From contig NZ_CP093442.1 in assembly GCF_022814725.1 (NCBI RefSeq), forward strand, positions 1,240,001 through 1,304,000: DNA of 64,000 nt, given 5' to 3'. Positions 53,647-62,242 of this stretch are shown one piece after another; within the stretch, counting starts at the first letter, position 1; every line of letters starts with the position of its first letter. The translations under genes were made by a program, and so were the position numbers. The notes beneath the pieces were generated by a model. It was not told the DNA's origin. It saw only the letters and a list, made by a program, of their open reading frames with translations, and did not search any database. This DNA is from Bdellovibrio reynosensis (GTDB lineage Bacteria; Bdellovibrionota; Bdellovibrionia; Bdellovibrionales; Bdellovibrionaceae).

Positions 53647-54204
53647 ATGAAAAACATCGGGTTGATATCTTTCCTATTGCTCTTAGCTGGTTGTACGACA
53701 ATGCAGGAAAGACCTACGACTCAACAGCCGAGCGCTTCAGCAACACCAAGCCCCGAAGAAGAAACGACTTCCCGGATTGATTACCCAGCTTTGCAAAATC
53801 ACTTAGACATGGATCGCGATAAAGAATCATTTGGTTATAAAGAAAAATCATTTAACACCTGTGAAGTGGGCTATGGATTTTCACCGTCAAAGGATTGTCA
53901 CAAAGAACAGTTCGTCGTTATTAACTTCAGACTGCTGTGCCGGGAATCTGAAGGAACAATTTCAACTATTCTTACCGATGATGACTTAAGACCTTTAGAA
54001 CGCAGGAACATTCGCTGGAACTTAAAAGGCATTCAAGGTGTCACTTACACCGACAACGATGGTTACGCACAGATCGTTACTTCTTCCCGCCAATCACAAA
54101 GTGGCCAAAGACTTAGACTTGCCATTGGTAACGAGTTTCTTTATATGCGCAGTAATGAAATCAAAAAAGTCATCACTCCCAACTCTTGGTGTGATGAATA
54201 CTAG
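53647..54204 (+). CDS. Lipoprotein of unknown function
   Basis: 185 residues with lipobox LLAGC near residue 16 and a Thr/Pro-rich linker. The rest is beta-rich with four cysteines (NTCEVG, KDCHKE, LLCRES and a C-terminal WCDEY). GAGGG precedes the ATG. It ends one base before the end of the convergent coiled-coil gene. No family recognised. Confidence 0.65.
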   Translation: MKNIGLISFLLLLAGCTTMQERPTTQQPSASATPSPEEETTSRIDYPALQNHLDMDRDKESFGYKEKSFNTCEVGYGFSPSKDCHKEQFVVINFRLLCRESEGTISTILTDDDLRPLERRNIRWNLKGIQGVTYTDNDGYAQIVTSSRQSQSGQRLRLAIGNEFLYMRSNEIKKVITPNSWCDEY

Positions 54205-55164
54205 TTATTGAATCGTTGATAATTGATCGGCTTTTTCTTTTAATGAGGCTTCAATGGTTTTGACTCGATTGTTGGCCGCCTCAAAATCCCTTTGGGCTCG
54301 GTTGATTTGACTTAAAATAGAATTTCTTACCGTGCGAATTTGGGTTTGCTCTCTTTCCATCGCTAAAATATTTTGGCGAAGCTCATTGATGGTTTCTTGA
54401 ATGTCTTCTCGTTGCTGAGCTATTTCACTTAGACGTTGATCTTTTTCACTTAAAACGGCTTGATTGTTTGCTACGACTTGCGAAGAAATCAACACACGTT
54501 CTTGGCGAAGAAGTTCTAATTGTTCCCGTTGTAAATTAATTAAAGATTGTAAATCCACGATGCGGGCTTCGCGTTCTGGGGAAAATAAGATCACGTTTTG
54601 CCAATAGTTTAGCTGTTCTTCGACCTGGCGAATGGTACTTTCTTGATTACGAATATCTTCGTCAATCTGCAGGCGGGCTGCTTGCGCCTGGCTATCTTGC
54701 AATTTCAATAGATCTTCTGCTTTCCGGTTGATCTCACTTTCACGGCGATCAAAATTTTGCAGATCGGTGACAAAGTCATTTATCTGCATCCCGGTATTTT
54801 GTACCTGCGCTGTGAAATTAGCAGGAGTACGCTGCTGTTCTGTTTGAACTCGTTGTTGCGAACGAAATCCTTCTAAGGTTTGGCGCCGGTCTTCGCGTGC
54901 TTCCCTAGCGGCAGCAAGCTGATCTTGCAAAGCCAAAATTTCAGTAGCGAGTTGTTCTTTTTCAGCACTGGGTATGGCCGGAGAGCTAGTGGTCTGTGCG
55001 TTACTTACAACCACCGGCAGTCGAACTTCACGGCGCGGAAGACTTTCCGCACGTTCGATAAGAACGCTCTGAGTTTCCTTCATGCCGCGATTGACATGGT
55101 AAAGCCACACGGAAACTCCGATAATAAAAGCGATTACAAGAAAGAACAGATTTTTTCTTGTCAT
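54205..55164 (-). CDS. Membrane-anchored coiled-coil protein
   Basis: 319 residues: one N-terminal transmembrane helix (about 6-23), then almost continuous coiled coil from about residue 65 to the end, rich in Gln, Glu, Arg and Leu (LQSLINLQREQLELLRQERV, EINRKAEDLLKLQDSQAQAA). No enzymatic motif. It probably projects into the periplasm as a structural or scaffold protein. GGGAG precedes the ATG. Confidence 0.72.
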   Translation of the reverse strand: MTRKNLFFLVIAFIIGVSVWLYHVNRGMKETQSVLIERAESLPRREVRLPVVVSNAQTTSSPAIPSAEKEQLATEILALQDQLAAAREAREDRRQTLEGFRSQQRVQTEQQRTPANFTAQVQNTGMQINDFVTDLQNFDRRESEINRKAEDLLKLQDSQAQAARLQIDEDIRNQESTIRQVEEQLNYWQNVILFSPEREARIVDLQSLINLQREQLELLRQERVLISSQVVANNQAVLSEKDQRLSEIAQQREDIQETINELRQNILAMEREQTQIRTVRNSILSQINRAQRDFEAANNRVKTIEASLKEKADQLSTIQ

Positions 55165-55212
55165 AGTGGCTCCCTATTCAGGTTAGCCACTACGCTGAAG
55201 TTTTTCAGTGTG

Positions 55213-56052
55213 TTATTTGGAACCAGTTAAAAGTCGGATGCCCTTATCCTCAATGGCGATAAGGCGTTTTTTATAAAGCCCACCCAAAGCGATCTTATAT
55301 TTCTTTTTACTGACGCCAAATAGTTTATAGATTTCTTCCGGGTCTGTCTTATCCGTCAAAGGCATAAAACCACCGTGATTTTTTAGCGCCTCTATGATTT
55401 TTGGTCCGATATCTTCAGCACCCTTATGTCCAGTCTGTTGTAGACTAAGATCGATCTTTCCGTCCGGGCGTAATTTCTTAATGAACCCTTTAATTTTTTG
55501 ACCGTGGTAAAGTGGTTCAAAAACTTCATTGGCGTACAGAATACCCCAGTGCTTGCCGTTAATAAGGGCTTTAAAACCCAAATCAGTTTTAGAGGCGATG
55601 AAAAGATCAACGGCTTCACCTTCCGTGTATTTGCCAGGCTCTTTATCGACAAATCGATCTAAACGCATGGAAGCAGAAATGCGATCACTTTTATCAAGGT
55701 AGATATAAACGACGACGTATTGGCCCACTTTAAGTTCGCGGGTTTGTTCGCTGTAAGGCAAAAACAAATCTTTTGGTAAACCCCAATCTAAAAATGCACC
55801 GACGCGTTCGATTGCCTTGATTTTTAGGTGAGTGAAATCCCCCACCTTGGCAAAAGGCATTTCAGTCGTCGCTATCAAGCGGTCTTCAGAATCAAAACAG
55901 ATAAAGACTTCGACGGTGTCCCCGGGCTCACATTGATCCGGCATATAACGTAAAGGCAAAAGAATTTCGCCATCAGAGCCTCCGTCTAAAAAGACGCCGA
56001 ACTCAACATGTCTTAAAACTTTTAACTTATTAACCTGACCAATTTCGACCAT
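55213..56052 (-). CDS. cvfB: CvfB-like S1-domain RNA-binding protein
   Basis: 279 residues. Three S1-like modules: LRHVEFGVFLDGGSDGEILL, VGAFLDWGLPKDLFLPYSEQ and IKGFIKKLRPDGKIDLSLQ, then a winged-helix C-terminus (IYKLFGVSKKKYKIALGGL). The order is that of CvfB (conserved virulence factor B), which binds RNA and regulates expression in Staphylococcus. AAGGATTC precedes the ATG. Confidence 0.9.
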   Translation of the reverse strand: MVEIGQVNKLKVLRHVEFGVFLDGGSDGEILLPLRYMPDQCEPGDTVEVFICFDSEDRLIATTEMPFAKVGDFTHLKIKAIERVGAFLDWGLPKDLFLPYSEQTRELKVGQYVVVYIYLDKSDRISASMRLDRFVDKEPGKYTEGEAVDLFIASKTDLGFKALINGKHWGILYANEVFEPLYHGQKIKGFIKKLRPDGKIDLSLQQTGHKGAEDIGPKIIEALKNHGGFMPLTDKTDPEEIYKLFGVSKKKYKIALGGLYKKRLIAIEDKGIRLLTGSK

Positions 56053-56186
56053 GGGGAATCCTTCAAAAAAATGCTGCTGCTTAAAGCGCTGCTAACATAG
56101 CGTAATTAAGCCTAAAAAAGCAGGAAAAACTACATTCCAAGCCTAAGCCCGTGACAATACTCACGTGACCGCACAATATTTACCTT

Positions 56187-57587
56187 ATGACAACGCCTCA
56201 GACCTTTGAGTTTTCTTCACTTCAAATTTCAAGTGATCTAATAACCGTCGCCCAAGAATTAGGTTTTAAAAACCTGACACCTATTCAGGCGGCCAGTATT
56301 CCCTATTTGCTTCAAGGAAAAGATCTTATCGGTCAAGCGCAAACCGGTAGTGGAAAGACAGCTGCGTTCGCGTTGCCTATCTTAAACAACATCGATCTTG
56401 AAAATCGTCAGGTGCAAGCTTTAGTGCTTTGCCCTACGCGTGAACTAGCAACCCAAGTCGTTGCAGAGTTTAGAAGATGGGGCCGGCGTCACAATGGTTT
56501 GCAAGTGCTAGCCCTAGTAGGCGGAATTCCAGGTCGTGAGCAAGCAGAAGCCCTAGATAAAGGTGTCCACATCGCTGTAGGCACTCCAGGTCGCGTGATG
56601 GATATGTTAGAGCGTGGTCGCATGGAATTAGATTCTCTAAAGACATTGGTTTTAGACGAAGCTGATAAAATGCTGGATATGGGTTTTGAAAACGAAATCA
56701 AAACCGTGATGAAGTTTGCTCCAGCTCAACGCCAAACAGTGTTCTTCTCAGCGACCTACCCTGATTCGATCCAAGCTTTAAGCAAACGTTATCAAAAAGA
56801 TCCAAGATCTGTTGTGATAGATGAAGCTAAAGATGGGGCTGCGCAAATTGAACAAATTATTTATGAAACAACCCCAGATGATAAGCACAGCACTTTGATG
56901 CGCATCTTGCAGCAGCACCCTGCTGAAACCACTTTGGTTTTCTGCAATATGAAAAACACTGTGAGTGAATTAGCTCAAAGTATCGAAGAGCAAGGTGTCA
57001 GCTGCGCAGCTTTGCATGGTGATTTAGATCAAAGAGCCCGCGATCGTATTCTGGCTCTTTTCCGTAACGGCAGTTACCGCATTCTTATAGCAACGGACGT
57101 CGCAGCCCGAGGACTTGATATTGAAAACTTGGATCTTGTCGTAAATTATGACTTCCCGTTAACTCCAGACACCTATGTACACCGCATCGGCCGTACTGGC
57201 AGAGCAGGTCGTAAAGGTACCGCAGTAACAATGTGTTATGCAAAAGACACATTAAAGATCCTCGAGTTAGAAAAAGCCGCTGGCGCAAAATTCCTGCGTA
57301 AAAACCTAGGATTTAAAAATCAGCATGGCTTAGGAAAATCTTTTCAAGAAACGGCCATGAAGACCTTGGTTATTTCAGGTGGCCGTAAAGATAAACTTCG
57401 CCCTGGCGATATCTTAGGTGCCTTAACGGGTGACGCGGGATTGGAATCCTCTGACATCGGAAAAATCGAAATTCAAGATCGATTTGCCTATGTGGCGATC
57501 AACTCTAAAAAAGTCGACGACGCTTTAGAATATCTGCGCGGTGGAAAAATCAAAGGCAAAAAGTTTCCGGTGAAGCTTGCCAAGTAA
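56187..57587 (+). CDS. dbpA: DEAD-box RNA helicase DbpA
   Basis: 466 residues. TPIQAASIP, AQTGSGKT (about 55-62), PTRELATQ, VLDEADKMLDMGF, SATYP, ATDVAARGLD and HRIGRTGRAG are all present. The C-terminal ~75 residues (RKDKLRPGDILGALTGDAGL, then RFAYVAI and GGKIKGKKFPVKL) are the DbpA RNA-recognition fold, which binds hairpin 92 of 23S rRNA. This places it in 50S assembly. It precedes the TPP riboswitch by about 45 bases. Confidence 0.93.
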   Translation: MTTPQTFEFSSLQISSDLITVAQELGFKNLTPIQAASIPYLLQGKDLIGQAQTGSGKTAAFALPILNNIDLENRQVQALVLCPTRELATQVVAEFRRWGRRHNGLQVLALVGGIPGREQAEALDKGVHIAVGTPGRVMDMLERGRMELDSLKTLVLDEADKMLDMGFENEIKTVMKFAPAQRQTVFFSATYPDSIQALSKRYQKDPRSVVIDEAKDGAAQIEQIIYETTPDDKHSTLMRILQQHPAETTLVFCNMKNTVSELAQSIEEQGVSCAALHGDLDQRARDRILALFRNGSYRILIATDVAARGLDIENLDLVVNYDFPLTPDTYVHRIGRTGRAGRKGTAVTMCYAKDTLKILELEKAAGAKFLRKNLGFKNQHGLGKSFQETAMKTLVISGGRKDKLRPGDILGALTGDAGLESSDIGKIEIQDRFAYVAINSKKVDDALEYLRGGKIKGKKFPVKLAK

Positions 57588-57632
57588 CTAGACACTGCTT
57601 GACTCTCAACAAAGGGTCTCGCATAACTAACC

Positions 57633-57724
57633 ACAGCTAGGGGTGTTGTTGGATATTTAACTCCAACATCTGAGAAAAACCCTTTGAACCTGACAGAGAT
57701 AATGCTCGCGCAGGGAAGCAGTAA
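57633..57724 (+). promoter_or_regulatory. Thiamine pyrophosphate (TPP) riboswitch upstream of a TonB-dependent receptor
   Basis: The THI-box consensus is well kept: GGGGTG at the 5' side, CTGAGA (57670-57675), ACCCTTTGAACCTGA (57679-57693) and GATAATGC followed by GCGCAGGGAAGC (to 57719). Downstream, AGACCTT (57726-57732) pairs with AAGGTCT (57760-57766), enclosing GTGAAT-C-ATTCAC (57740-57752). This is probably the expression platform. With no T run, control of translation or an unseen terminator is more likely than simple termination. It should lower receptor synthesis when TPP is plentiful. Confidence 0.93.
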
Positions 57725-57799
57725 AAGACCTTATCAACCGTGAATCATTCACAGCGCAGAAGGTCTGCCATGCTCCCCGCCCGACTATAAGGATGGAAC

Positions 57800-59896
57800 A
57801 TGGTAAAAAGAAAAAGCCCGTCAATTTTGACCGCGCTACTAATCGCCTCTTCAAGTTTCGCCAATGCGCAAACACCTGAAGAATCAACTCTTAACACGAT
57901 TTCAATTAAAGATAGCAGCTATCTTTCAGACGTTGCCGGTTTTGGTGATGCCACCGATCAAGAGCTTCCTTTATCTGCAAAAGTAATCACCGCTAAAGAG
58001 ATTCAAGAAACTCGTGCGCACCGTATGGCCGATCTTTTGCGCTTAGATGCTTCAACGACGGATAGCTACAATGCTGCAGGATACTGGGACTATATTTCCA
58101 TTCGTGGTTTTACTTTAGATAACCGCACAAACTTCTTGCGTGAAGGTTTACCAATCAGTTCTGAAACTTCCATCGCTTTAGAAAATAAAGAGCGTGTGGA
58201 AATCCTAAAAGGCCTTAGCGGTATTCAAGCCGGCACAAGCGCGCCAGGCGGTATGGTGAATTATGTTGTAAAAAGACCGACACAAAATGATTTAAGAACC
58301 TTGCGCACAGACGTGACTGATAAAGGCAATGTCTTAGTTGCGGCTGATGCTGGTGGACGCTTTAAAACAGCTCCGCAATTTGGTTATCGTTTTAACGTGG
58401 CCCATGAAGAGCTGCGCCCGCACTTAAAATCTGCAAATGGTTCGCGTTCTATGATCAGCTTAGCAAATGACTGGCAGATCAATTCCCGCTCGGTACTTGA
58501 AACAGATATCGAGTGGTCTTTGCGCTCTCAACCAAGTCAACCGGGTCTCAGTCTTTTAGGAAACACTCTGCCGGACCCTGTAGATCCGACGATCAATTTA
58601 AACAATCAAGATTGGACAGAGCCTGTACGCTTTGAAGGATTAACAGCAACAGCTCGGTATTCATTGCAAGTGTCAGAAAATTTAAGTTGGTCCACCATCG
58701 TTGGAATCCAAAACCTAGCGACAGATGATTACTTAGCATATCCTTATGGCTGCAGCGCTGAAGGCAATTACGATCGTTATTGTTCAGATGGAACTTTCGA
58801 TATCTATGACTATCGCAGTTTGGATGAAAGCCGCAAAACAAACTCTTTAAAAACGGGACTGCAATTTAATGCACAGACTGGCGAAGTTCAGCACAAACTG
58901 AATGTCGGTATTTTGGCTAGCACGCTCAAGGAAGATAATAACCCCCAGGCTTACAATCAGACGACAGGAAGTGGTAACGTCGATGGTACTGCTAGAGTTC
59001 CAGCAGAACCTGCGATGGACGAAACAGGTACGGACAGAGAGTCAAAAGTTGGCGAGCTTTTCATTTACGACTCAGCCCAATTTGGTTCATGGAAAGGCTG
59101 GATTGGCTTTCGATTCAGTGATGTCGAAAGAAGCAGCGTTAAAACAGACGGATCTGAAGAAACAAGCTTTCATAAAAACTTCACCACACCATGGGCGGCT
59201 CTTTCCTATGACTTTGATGGCATCACCTCGTACATCAGCTACGGTCAAGGTGTAGAAGCGTTTGTAACGCCTAATAAGCCGGGCTACACGAATCCAGGTC
59301 AATTCATCCCTGACGTCGTTAGTAAACAGCTTGAAGTCGGTGTTAAAGGCGAAACGAACTTTAAGTGGAGTGCGGTATACTTCCACATCACTCGTCCTAC
59401 TGTGACCGATGCTGAGCCCATCTATCGCATTGATGGAGATGCAATTCATCAAGGCTTAGAACTGTCTGGTGCAAAAGACTTTGGAAATTGGAACGTCGAA
59501 GGTTCAGGAATGTACCTTCAGGCTAAGCGCGAAGGCAGCACTTTAGCGCCGCAAGTAAACGGCAATAAACCAGTAAACGTTCCTAATTACACACTACGTG
59601 CGCAAACGAACTATCAAGTGACGCAAGCAAATGGATTAGCTTTAAACGCCCGCCTAACCCACGAGGGTGAGCGCGCAGTCTTAGCTGATAACTCTATTAT
59701 GCTGCCCGCTTGGACAAGATTGGATGCAGGTGTCAGCTATAAACTAAACACTGAAAAACAATCGTCAGTAAGATTTGCTGTAGATAACATCGCAGACACT
59801 CGTTACTGGAAGGAATCACCAACTCAATACGGGCACATCTACTTGTACCCGGGTGAAGAAAGAACATTCTCTTTAAGTTACTTCACAAACTTATAG
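57800..59896 (+). CDS. TonB-dependent outer-membrane receptor under TPP control, probably for thiamine
   Basis: 698 residues with a signal peptide (ending near SFANAQ). The plug has KVITAKEIQETRAHRMADLL, YISIRGFTLDNRTNFLREGL, VEILKGLSGIQAGTSAPGGM and NYVVKRP, the form usually called siderophore receptor. The rest is a 22-strand-type barrel, ending FSLSYFTNL. Because a TPP riboswitch precedes it, the ligand is more likely thiamine or a precursor than a siderophore. AAGGATGG lies before the ATG. Confidence 0.92.
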   Translation: MVKRKSPSILTALLIASSSFANAQTPEESTLNTISIKDSSYLSDVAGFGDATDQELPLSAKVITAKEIQETRAHRMADLLRLDASTTDSYNAAGYWDYISIRGFTLDNRTNFLREGLPISSETSIALENKERVEILKGLSGIQAGTSAPGGMVNYVVKRPTQNDLRTLRTDVTDKGNVLVAADAGGRFKTAPQFGYRFNVAHEELRPHLKSANGSRSMISLANDWQINSRSVLETDIEWSLRSQPSQPGLSLLGNTLPDPVDPTINLNNQDWTEPVRFEGLTATARYSLQVSENLSWSTIVGIQNLATDDYLAYPYGCSAEGNYDRYCSDGTFDIYDYRSLDESRKTNSLKTGLQFNAQTGEVQHKLNVGILASTLKEDNNPQAYNQTTGSGNVDGTARVPAEPAMDETGTDRESKVGELFIYDSAQFGSWKGWIGFRFSDVERSSVKTDGSEETSFHKNFTTPWAALSYDFDGITSYISYGQGVEAFVTPNKPGYTNPGQFIPDVVSKQLEVGVKGETNFKWSAVYFHITRPTVTDAEPIYRIDGDAIHQGLELSGAKDFGNWNVEGSGMYLQAKREGSTLAPQVNGNKPVNVPNYTLRAQTNYQVTQANGLALNARLTHEGERAVLADNSIMLPAWTRLDAGVSYKLNTEKQSSVRFAVDNIADTRYWKESPTQYGHIYLYPGEERTFSLSYFTNL

Positions 59897-59902
59897 GACA
59901 CA

Positions 59903-59932
59903 AAAAAAGGGAGTCATCTGACTCCCTTTTTT
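59903..59932. terminator. Bidirectional terminator after the TonB-dependent receptor gene
   Basis: AAAAAAGGGAGTCA / TGACTCCCTTTTTT around a very short loop, with A and T runs for both strands. It serves the receptor gene and the convergent nitronate monooxygenase-like gene. Confidence 0.9.
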
Positions 59933-59953
59933 ATTACAAATTTTCTTAAAAAA

Positions 59954-61393
59954 TTACTTCAGCAAGTAATCAATAACTTCAGTTGCTGAGTATGAAAGCT
60001 GGCCTGGTTTTAAGATACGACCCAGCAAGTTCAAATCATCCCCTGCAGTTAGCATTGGCTGTTCAACTTCACCGCCCGCTTGAACCTGAGGCATACCGAT
60101 GTCTGCCATCAAAGCATTACACAAGCATTTACGGCCGATGGTGTCTTCCATCTTTCCGCCCTTTTTAACGTAGTCGTCAACTGGTTCTGCCGGACAACGT
60201 AAGCCTACAGTGTTATCTGGTTTTTTGTAGGCATGGCGAAGGTAACCAAGGTCACAGATACGTTTACGTTTTTGATAAATGTCTTTATCAGAAATCGTGC
60301 GACCCAGGCGAACTGCTTTAAACGGAAAGCCTGTCGGTGAAGACAATGGATCCGTAAAGATGAATCCTTCTGGTGGAACATCATTTTTAGCGATCAATTG
60401 AACAACTTCATCGCGGATGCTGTCAGCAAGGCCTGACTCTTTTGCAAAAGCAAACAAAGTACCAGCTTGGATACCAACGGCACCTTGATCTTGAACTTCT
60501 TTAAGACGTTCTGGAGTCGCGTAAGAACCTGCCATCCAGAATGGTAAACCTAAGGCTGCCATTTCTTTTAAATCAACAACGTCACGCTCACCGTAAATCG
60601 GCTCACCACGTTCGTTTAATTTCATCGGTCCACGCGGAGGCGCATTGTGACCACCGGCCAAAGGACCTTCCACTACGAAGCCATTGACTTCGCCAGTTGC
60701 TTTCTTTTTCAAGTTCGCAGCAAGCACGCTTGATGAAACGATGGGGAAGAAATAAGGACGCTTCAATTTTGCTGGCATTACATTATCCATAACCGCCGCT
60801 GGATCAAGTGAAGTGATAGTTTCATCACCAGTCACCGCTCCTTCAACAGGAACTTTCAACGAAGCCACTTTGTTTTCAGAAAGTAAATCTAGTGCGCCTG
60901 GGATTTCACGAGGAATACCCGCACCCATGATAACGTAATCCACGTCAGCAAGCAGAGCGCCGTACAAGCAAGAAAGATTTGGCAAAACTACTTTTTCAAG
61001 CAAGTTGATGCCCACTGGATTTGAATGGCCTTCTTTTGCTAGCCAGACTTCAACGAATGAAGCCATGATATTCAATTGCAAAAGAGCTTTCGGAGAATTC
61101 ACCGTGAACATTGGAGGACGTTTGTAAGCTTTAGTAGCTTCCTTGCCGCCCTCAATGAAATATGTAGCAAGAATTTGATTTGCGATAGCTTGATTCGGGA
61201 ACGCCTTCATCGCACGACGAGTGTCGCCATCTTTATCGCCATCTTGAAGTCTACGAACTAAAACTGAATTGATTGCCGTACCAGAAACAACGCCAAGTTG
61301 TCCTGTTAACGAAACTGTTTTTGCAAGTTTCCAAGAAGAAACCGCAATACCCATTCCACCTTGAATTATGATCGGATGTTTTTGCATAGACAT
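59954..61393 (-). CDS. Nitronate monooxygenase-like FMN oxidoreductase
   Basis: 479 residues, TIM-barrel NMO/2-nitropropane dioxygenase family. IIIQGGMGIAVSSWKLAKTV opens the FMN barrel; NGFVVEGPLAGGHNAP carries the active-site His region, and FWMAGSYATPERLKEVQDQG and AVGIQAGTLFAF bind phosphate. It is longer than class I NMOs (about 350 residues): an extra C-terminal part has several cysteines (RCPAEP, RKCLCNALM). This is a less studied group, so the substrate is unclear. Start at ATG 61393 (a second ATG is two codons in). Confidence 0.85.
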   Translation of the reverse strand: MSMQKHPIIIQGGMGIAVSSWKLAKTVSLTGQLGVVSGTAINSVLVRRLQDGDKDGDTRRAMKAFPNQAIANQILATYFIEGGKEATKAYKRPPMFTVNSPKALLQLNIMASFVEVWLAKEGHSNPVGINLLEKVVLPNLSCLYGALLADVDYVIMGAGIPREIPGALDLLSENKVASLKVPVEGAVTGDETITSLDPAAVMDNVMPAKLKRPYFFPIVSSSVLAANLKKKATGEVNGFVVEGPLAGGHNAPPRGPMKLNERGEPIYGERDVVDLKEMAALGLPFWMAGSYATPERLKEVQDQGAVGIQAGTLFAFAKESGLADSIRDEVVQLIAKNDVPPEGFIFTDPLSSPTGFPFKAVRLGRTISDKDIYQKRKRICDLGYLRHAYKKPDNTVGLRCPAEPVDDYVKKGGKMEDTIGRKCLCNALMADIGMPQVQAGGEVEQPMLTAGDDLNLLGRILKPGQLSYSATEVIDYLLK

Positions 61394-61543
61394 TTATTAA
61401 TTTGCTCTCCTACCTATTACAAGACTTTAACTTACAGAACCTTTATCTTTGTGGATTTTCCTATAGTGCGTCATCGGTCTTAAGCCTTTATTTGGACATT
61501 GGTTTCACAAAAAAGGGCCTAAGCCTTGTGAGTTTTGACAGTG

Positions 61544-62137
61544 TTAGTCCCCGGGAAGACCAGTAAAGCACTGAACCCAATACGGCGCCCCCTTAGAGTC
61601 CACGGCATATCCAACACCTAAAGATTTATAATAAGTGCTGACGATATTCTTTTTGTGCCCAGGAGAATTCATCCATCCCACCATAACTTCAGCGGCTGTC
61701 AGATAACCAGAAGCGATATTCTCACCCCAGGAAACTCCAGAAAGACCAAAGCGCGCAAACCGCTCGGAAGTGGTTTCGTTACGCCCATCGTGAGAGAAAT
61801 AACCATATGTCGCCATATCTTGGGCGTGGTATTGGGCTTCATTAATGCACTTTGAATTTGCTAATAAAGACGGCAGTCCTAAGGCCGCTCGTTCCTTATT
61901 CGTGATCATCAATACCTGACAAGCTGACACGTTCATATCGCCACATAGGGACATATCAAGAACTTCCTCTGGAGTTTCAGGCGGAGCCGCTGGTGTTTCC
62001 GTCACTGGATCTGGTGTCACAGTTTGGCTTGAATTGGGGACTTCTAGATTTTTCGCCGGTACAAAAGAATTGCCGCAGGCTGAAAGAGAAAGGCCTAAGG
62101 CAAAACTTAAAAGTACTCGCATTTTAGAACTTCGCAT
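61544..62137 (-). CDS. CAP/SCP-domain lipoprotein
   Basis: 197 residues with lipobox LSAC near residue 21 and a Pro/Thr linker. The CAP (SCP/PR-1) fold is marked by NKERAALGLPSLLANSKCIN, AQYHAQDMATYGYFSHDG, GVSWGENIASGYLTAAEVMV and WMNSPGHKKNIVSTYYKSLG, with the CAP-site His in FSHDG and SPGHKK. Bacterial members are usually exported and of unknown role. GGAGG precedes the ATG. Confidence 0.9.
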   Translation of the reverse strand: MRSSKMRVLLSFALGLSLSACGNSFVPAKNLEVPNSSQTVTPDPVTETPAAPPETPEEVLDMSLCGDMNVSACQVLMITNKERAALGLPSLLANSKCINEAQYHAQDMATYGYFSHDGRNETTSERFARFGLSGVSWGENIASGYLTAAEVMVGWMNSPGHKKNIVSTYYKSLGVGYAVDSKGAPYWVQCFTGLPGD

Positions 62138-62242
62138 TGATGTTCCTCCATGGGAGTACTCTAGGTAAAAAAGGTTTTAATAGAAGGCTTTTGCCCCATT
62201 CTCTGGCCCTAAGATGGGAAAGTTTTTGCGCTAACTAAAGGA

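Noticed and set aside
57800-59896. Siderophore receptor as the specific function
   Set aside because: The plug belongs to that broad class, but the TPP riboswitch points to thiamine or a precursor.
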